The notes beneath the pieces were generated by a model. The model did not search any database, was not told the origin of the DNA, and saw only the letters and a list, made by a program, of their open reading frames with translations. The position numbers and the translations under genes were made by a program. DNA of 6,900 nt from an uncultured Spirochaetia bacterium (GTDB lineage Bacteria > Spirochaetota > UBA6919): positions 1 through 6,900 of the forward strand of contig CAJXGR010000166.1 in the NCBI GenBank assembly GCA_913053665.1, given 5' to 3'. Position 1 is the first letter of the stretch. Every line of letters starts with the position of its first letter. Positions 5,716-6,900 of the stretch are shown here, piece after piece.

Positions 5716-6579
5716 GTCCTGATTGGATCAACCTTTAGCCAATGCGACGATGCAGATCTGTTTCTTGCAATAGATACAACAGCTCCTAGTCCTGGCAACT
5801 CAGGTACAATCACCACTTCCGGCATAAGTGCCACAGGTCTCACCTTAAACTGGACCGTGGCGTCGGATGCTGTGAGTGCAGAAACAACCTTGACTTATAG
5901 GGTGTTCTACTCAACAAGTGCTAACATTGCCACAGTAGGAGAGGCAATAGCAAATGGCACAGAAGTGGACTCTAGTGCAAGTAATATTATCATAAAGACT
6001 GTCTCAGGCCTGACAGCCAGTACGACCTACTACTTTAACGTTATAGTTAAGGATGGGGCAGGCAATCAGGCTGCTTATACGATTAAAACTCAGGCTACAA
6101 CTGCGATACCTGATATAATACCGCCTATACCTGGTGCTGGAGGGGTTATCACCACGTCTAGTGTAAGTGCCACATCTCTCACCCTAAACTGGACCAAGGC
6201 GACGGACGCTATAACGCCTCAAACATCCCTTGTATACGTTGTTTATCGATCTACAGCTAATAACATTGGCACTGTAGCCCTTGCTGAAGCCAACGGGACA
6301 CCTCTCAATGGTGCTGGGACAACAGATATCGCCACATATAATGTGACAGGGTTGACTGTCGGTACCACTTATTTCTTCAACGTGTTGGTGAAAGACGCAG
6401 CAGGAAATAAAGCGGCTTATAGCACTGTGAGTCAGGCTACAATTTCTTATGCAGTAAACCCAGTTTTAACAGGCACTTATAATACGTCGGGTAGTGCCCA
6501 GGGTGTGACTGTCTCAGGCAATTACGCTTATGTCGCTGATCTTACTAGTGGTCTTCAGATCATTCAGGTGCTGCCGTAA
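5665..6579 (+). CDS. Surface/periplasmic probable lipoprotein with two FN3 modules and one LVIVD repeat
   Basis: GAGG at 5653-5656, eight bases before ATG 5665, supports the start. The 304-residue product opens with MIKRIFPFKLLTLLFLLVLI and a Cys at 27 in the context TFSQC; this fits a relaxed spirochaete-type lipobox, although Gln at -1 is unusual, so a plain signal peptide remains possible. Two fibronectin type III-like modules follow, at about 37-148 and 150-261, with a period of 113 residues; each carries LTLNWT, an ANGT motif, TTYYFNV or TTYFFNV, and VKDGAGN or VKDAAGN. Residues 263-304 form a single LVIVD unit (GTYNTSGSAQGVTVSGNYAY, then VADLTSGLQII). LVIVD units normally occur in series, so the stop at 6577 right after one unit suggests a truncated C-terminus. 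Sampled lines of this gene are near 48% G+C against about 25-38% in sampled kinase lines. Probable role: surface or periplasmic binding; ligand unknown. Confidence 0.8.
   Translation: MIKRIFPFKLLTLLFLLVLIGSTFSQCDDADLFLAIDTTAPSPGNSGTITTSGISATGLTLNWTVASDAVSAETTLTYRVFYSTSANIATVGEAIANGTEVDSSASNIIIKTVSGLTASTTYYFNVIVKDGAGNQAAYTIKTQATTAIPDIIPPIPGAGGVITTSSVSATSLTLNWTKATDAITPQTSLVYVVYRSTANNIGTVALAEANGTPLNGAGTTDIATYNVTGLTVGTTYFFNVLVKDAAGNKAAYSTVSQATISYAVNPVLTGTYNTSGSAQGVTVSGNYAYVADLTSGLQIIQVLP
5809..6435 (+). repeat. Two diverged FN3-module copies within the gene
   Basis: The modules are recognisable at DNA level with an offset of 339 bases, for example ATCACCAC at 5809 and 6148, AGTGCCACA shortly after in each copy, and AAACTGGACC in each. 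They therefore arose by internal duplication and have diverged, with many synonymous changes. Confidence 0.7.
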
Positions 6580-6580
6580 G

Positions 6581-6611
6581 GTTTTCATCGTGTGTTGATC
6601 TTGCTATCAGC
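6581..6611 (+). repeat. Dispersed repeat motif, right copy (31 bases)
   Basis: It matches 171-201 with a shared exact 13-mer (6590-6602) and the same flanking GTTTT and ATCAGC ends. It begins two bases after the stop codon of the FN3/LVIVD gene, at the point where that protein appears truncated. Confidence 0.45.
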
Positions 6612-6750
6612 TCAAGACTTCTCGTGGGGGGAAATGAGGGTGGATATAAAAATGATGTGTGGTCCTATTAACTGGGATTCATCCATTATGTTAGGGTGCT
6701 GTAATCCTGCTTGCAGTGACCTTGTCGCAAGAATGAACAATATAATAAAT

Positions 6751-6767
6751 AACGCATCGGTGCGTTT
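6751..6767. repeat. 17-base palindromic repeat, right copy
   Basis: Identical to 351-367. The stem AACGCA/TGCGTT with TCGG loop is intact, but the following bases are TTTGAT and not a T run, so terminator activity in the plus direction should be weak. Confidence 0.6.
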
Positions 6768-6816
6768 GATAAAAAAGCTTGGTAGTGATATAAATTGGAT
6801 TGACGAATCTCTTGTA

Positions 6817-6900
6817 ATGAGTTCATTTATTTAAAACGAGGTATCTGTTATGATTAAAAGAATCTTTCCATTTAAACTTTTGACCCTTCTTTTTTTGCTA
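6817..6900 (+). repeat. Leader/signal-peptide direct repeat, second copy
   Basis: Matches 5632-5715 at 83 of 84 positions, at an offset of 1185 bases, and continues to the window edge. Its true length is unknown. Confidence 0.97.
6850..6900 (+). CDS. Start of a tandem paralogue of the FN3/LVIVD lipoprotein gene (partial)
   Basis: ATG 6850 follows GAGG (6838-6841) at eight bases. The 17 codons present encode MIKRIFPFKLLTLLFLL, identical in DNA and protein to the start of the gene at 5665. The rest lies beyond the window. It should be another exported, probably lipid-anchored, protein; whether it keeps the FN3 modules or has more LVIVD units cannot be seen here. Confidence 0.85.
   Translation, partial: MIKRIFPFKLLTLLFLL

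Larger units (their letters stand above)
6580..6849 (+). other. 270-base spacer between tandem paralogues
   Basis: The spacer starts with a copy of the dispersed motif seen at 171-201 (6581-6611), including a weak six-pair hairpin at 6594-6611 without a T tail. It also holds the 17-base palindrome (6751-6767) and ends in the duplicated leader (from 6817). An open frame from GTG 6592 to TAA 6834 (80 codons; internal ATG 6634) has no convincing ribosome binding site. It has no recognisable family, and its end runs through the repeated palindrome and the leader. I judge it non-coding. No strong terminator is visible, so transcription from the first paralogue could continue into the second. Confidence 0.5.

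Noticed and set aside
5646..5843. Antisense open frame over the FN3 gene start
   Set aside because: It covers a segment whose signal-peptide and FN3 reading on the plus strand is clear, so it is a shadow.
5809..6435. Possible CRISPR or short tandem repeat array
   Set aside because: The repetition is two diverged 339-base protein modules, with no short repeats separated by unique spacers.
6592..6834. 80-codon open frame from GTG 6592 in the spacer
   Set aside because: No recognisable family and no good ribosome binding site. It reads through the dispersed repeat, the 17-base palindrome and into the duplicated leader, so it is best explained as chance.

Overview
The window is an AT-rich stretch from a Gram-negative bacterium (outer-membrane beta-barrel protein, signal peptides). 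A 7TMR-DISM sensor kinase, a relaxed lipobox and an FN3/LVIVD surface protein together are reminiscent of free-living spirochaetes such as the Leptospirales. That placement is inference from gene content; no rRNA or taxonomic marker is present.

Layout. Positions 1-459 hold no intact gene. On the minus strand they carry a decayed transposase fragment (about 49-228), and on the plus strand three terminator-like hairpins (179-210, 214-250, 350-370). Positions 460-4373 form a two-component signalling pair: a 1038-residue membrane hybrid histidine kinase and a 222-residue NarL/LuxR-type response regulator. A hairpin-rich gap (4374-4494) follows, then a 364-residue exported protein joining a periplasmic CsgG/TolB-N-like domain to a C-terminal beta-barrel (4495-5589). 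Next is a probable lipoprotein with two FN3 modules and one LVIVD repeat (5665-6579), visibly richer in G+C than the kinase. After a 270-base spacer, a second copy of its leader and signal peptide starts at 6850 and runs off the window.

How the genes may work together. The kinase has two kinase modules in one chain: a classical HisKA/HATPase module with a receiver, and after it a NarX/DegS-like HATPase module. The second is the class that normally partners LuxR-type regulators, and one is encoded immediately downstream. The simplest reading is a relay from a 7TM sensor to the DNA-binding regulator. The downstream envelope genes are possible but unproven targets.

The most notable points are the double-kinase architecture with an apparently altered second H-box (His-Asn), the tandem paralogue whose 84-base leader/signal-peptide segment is 83/84 identical, the abrupt end of the FN3 gene after a single LVIVD unit, and two short motifs shared in the same order between the left flank (171-367) and the spacer next to that truncated end (6581-6767).
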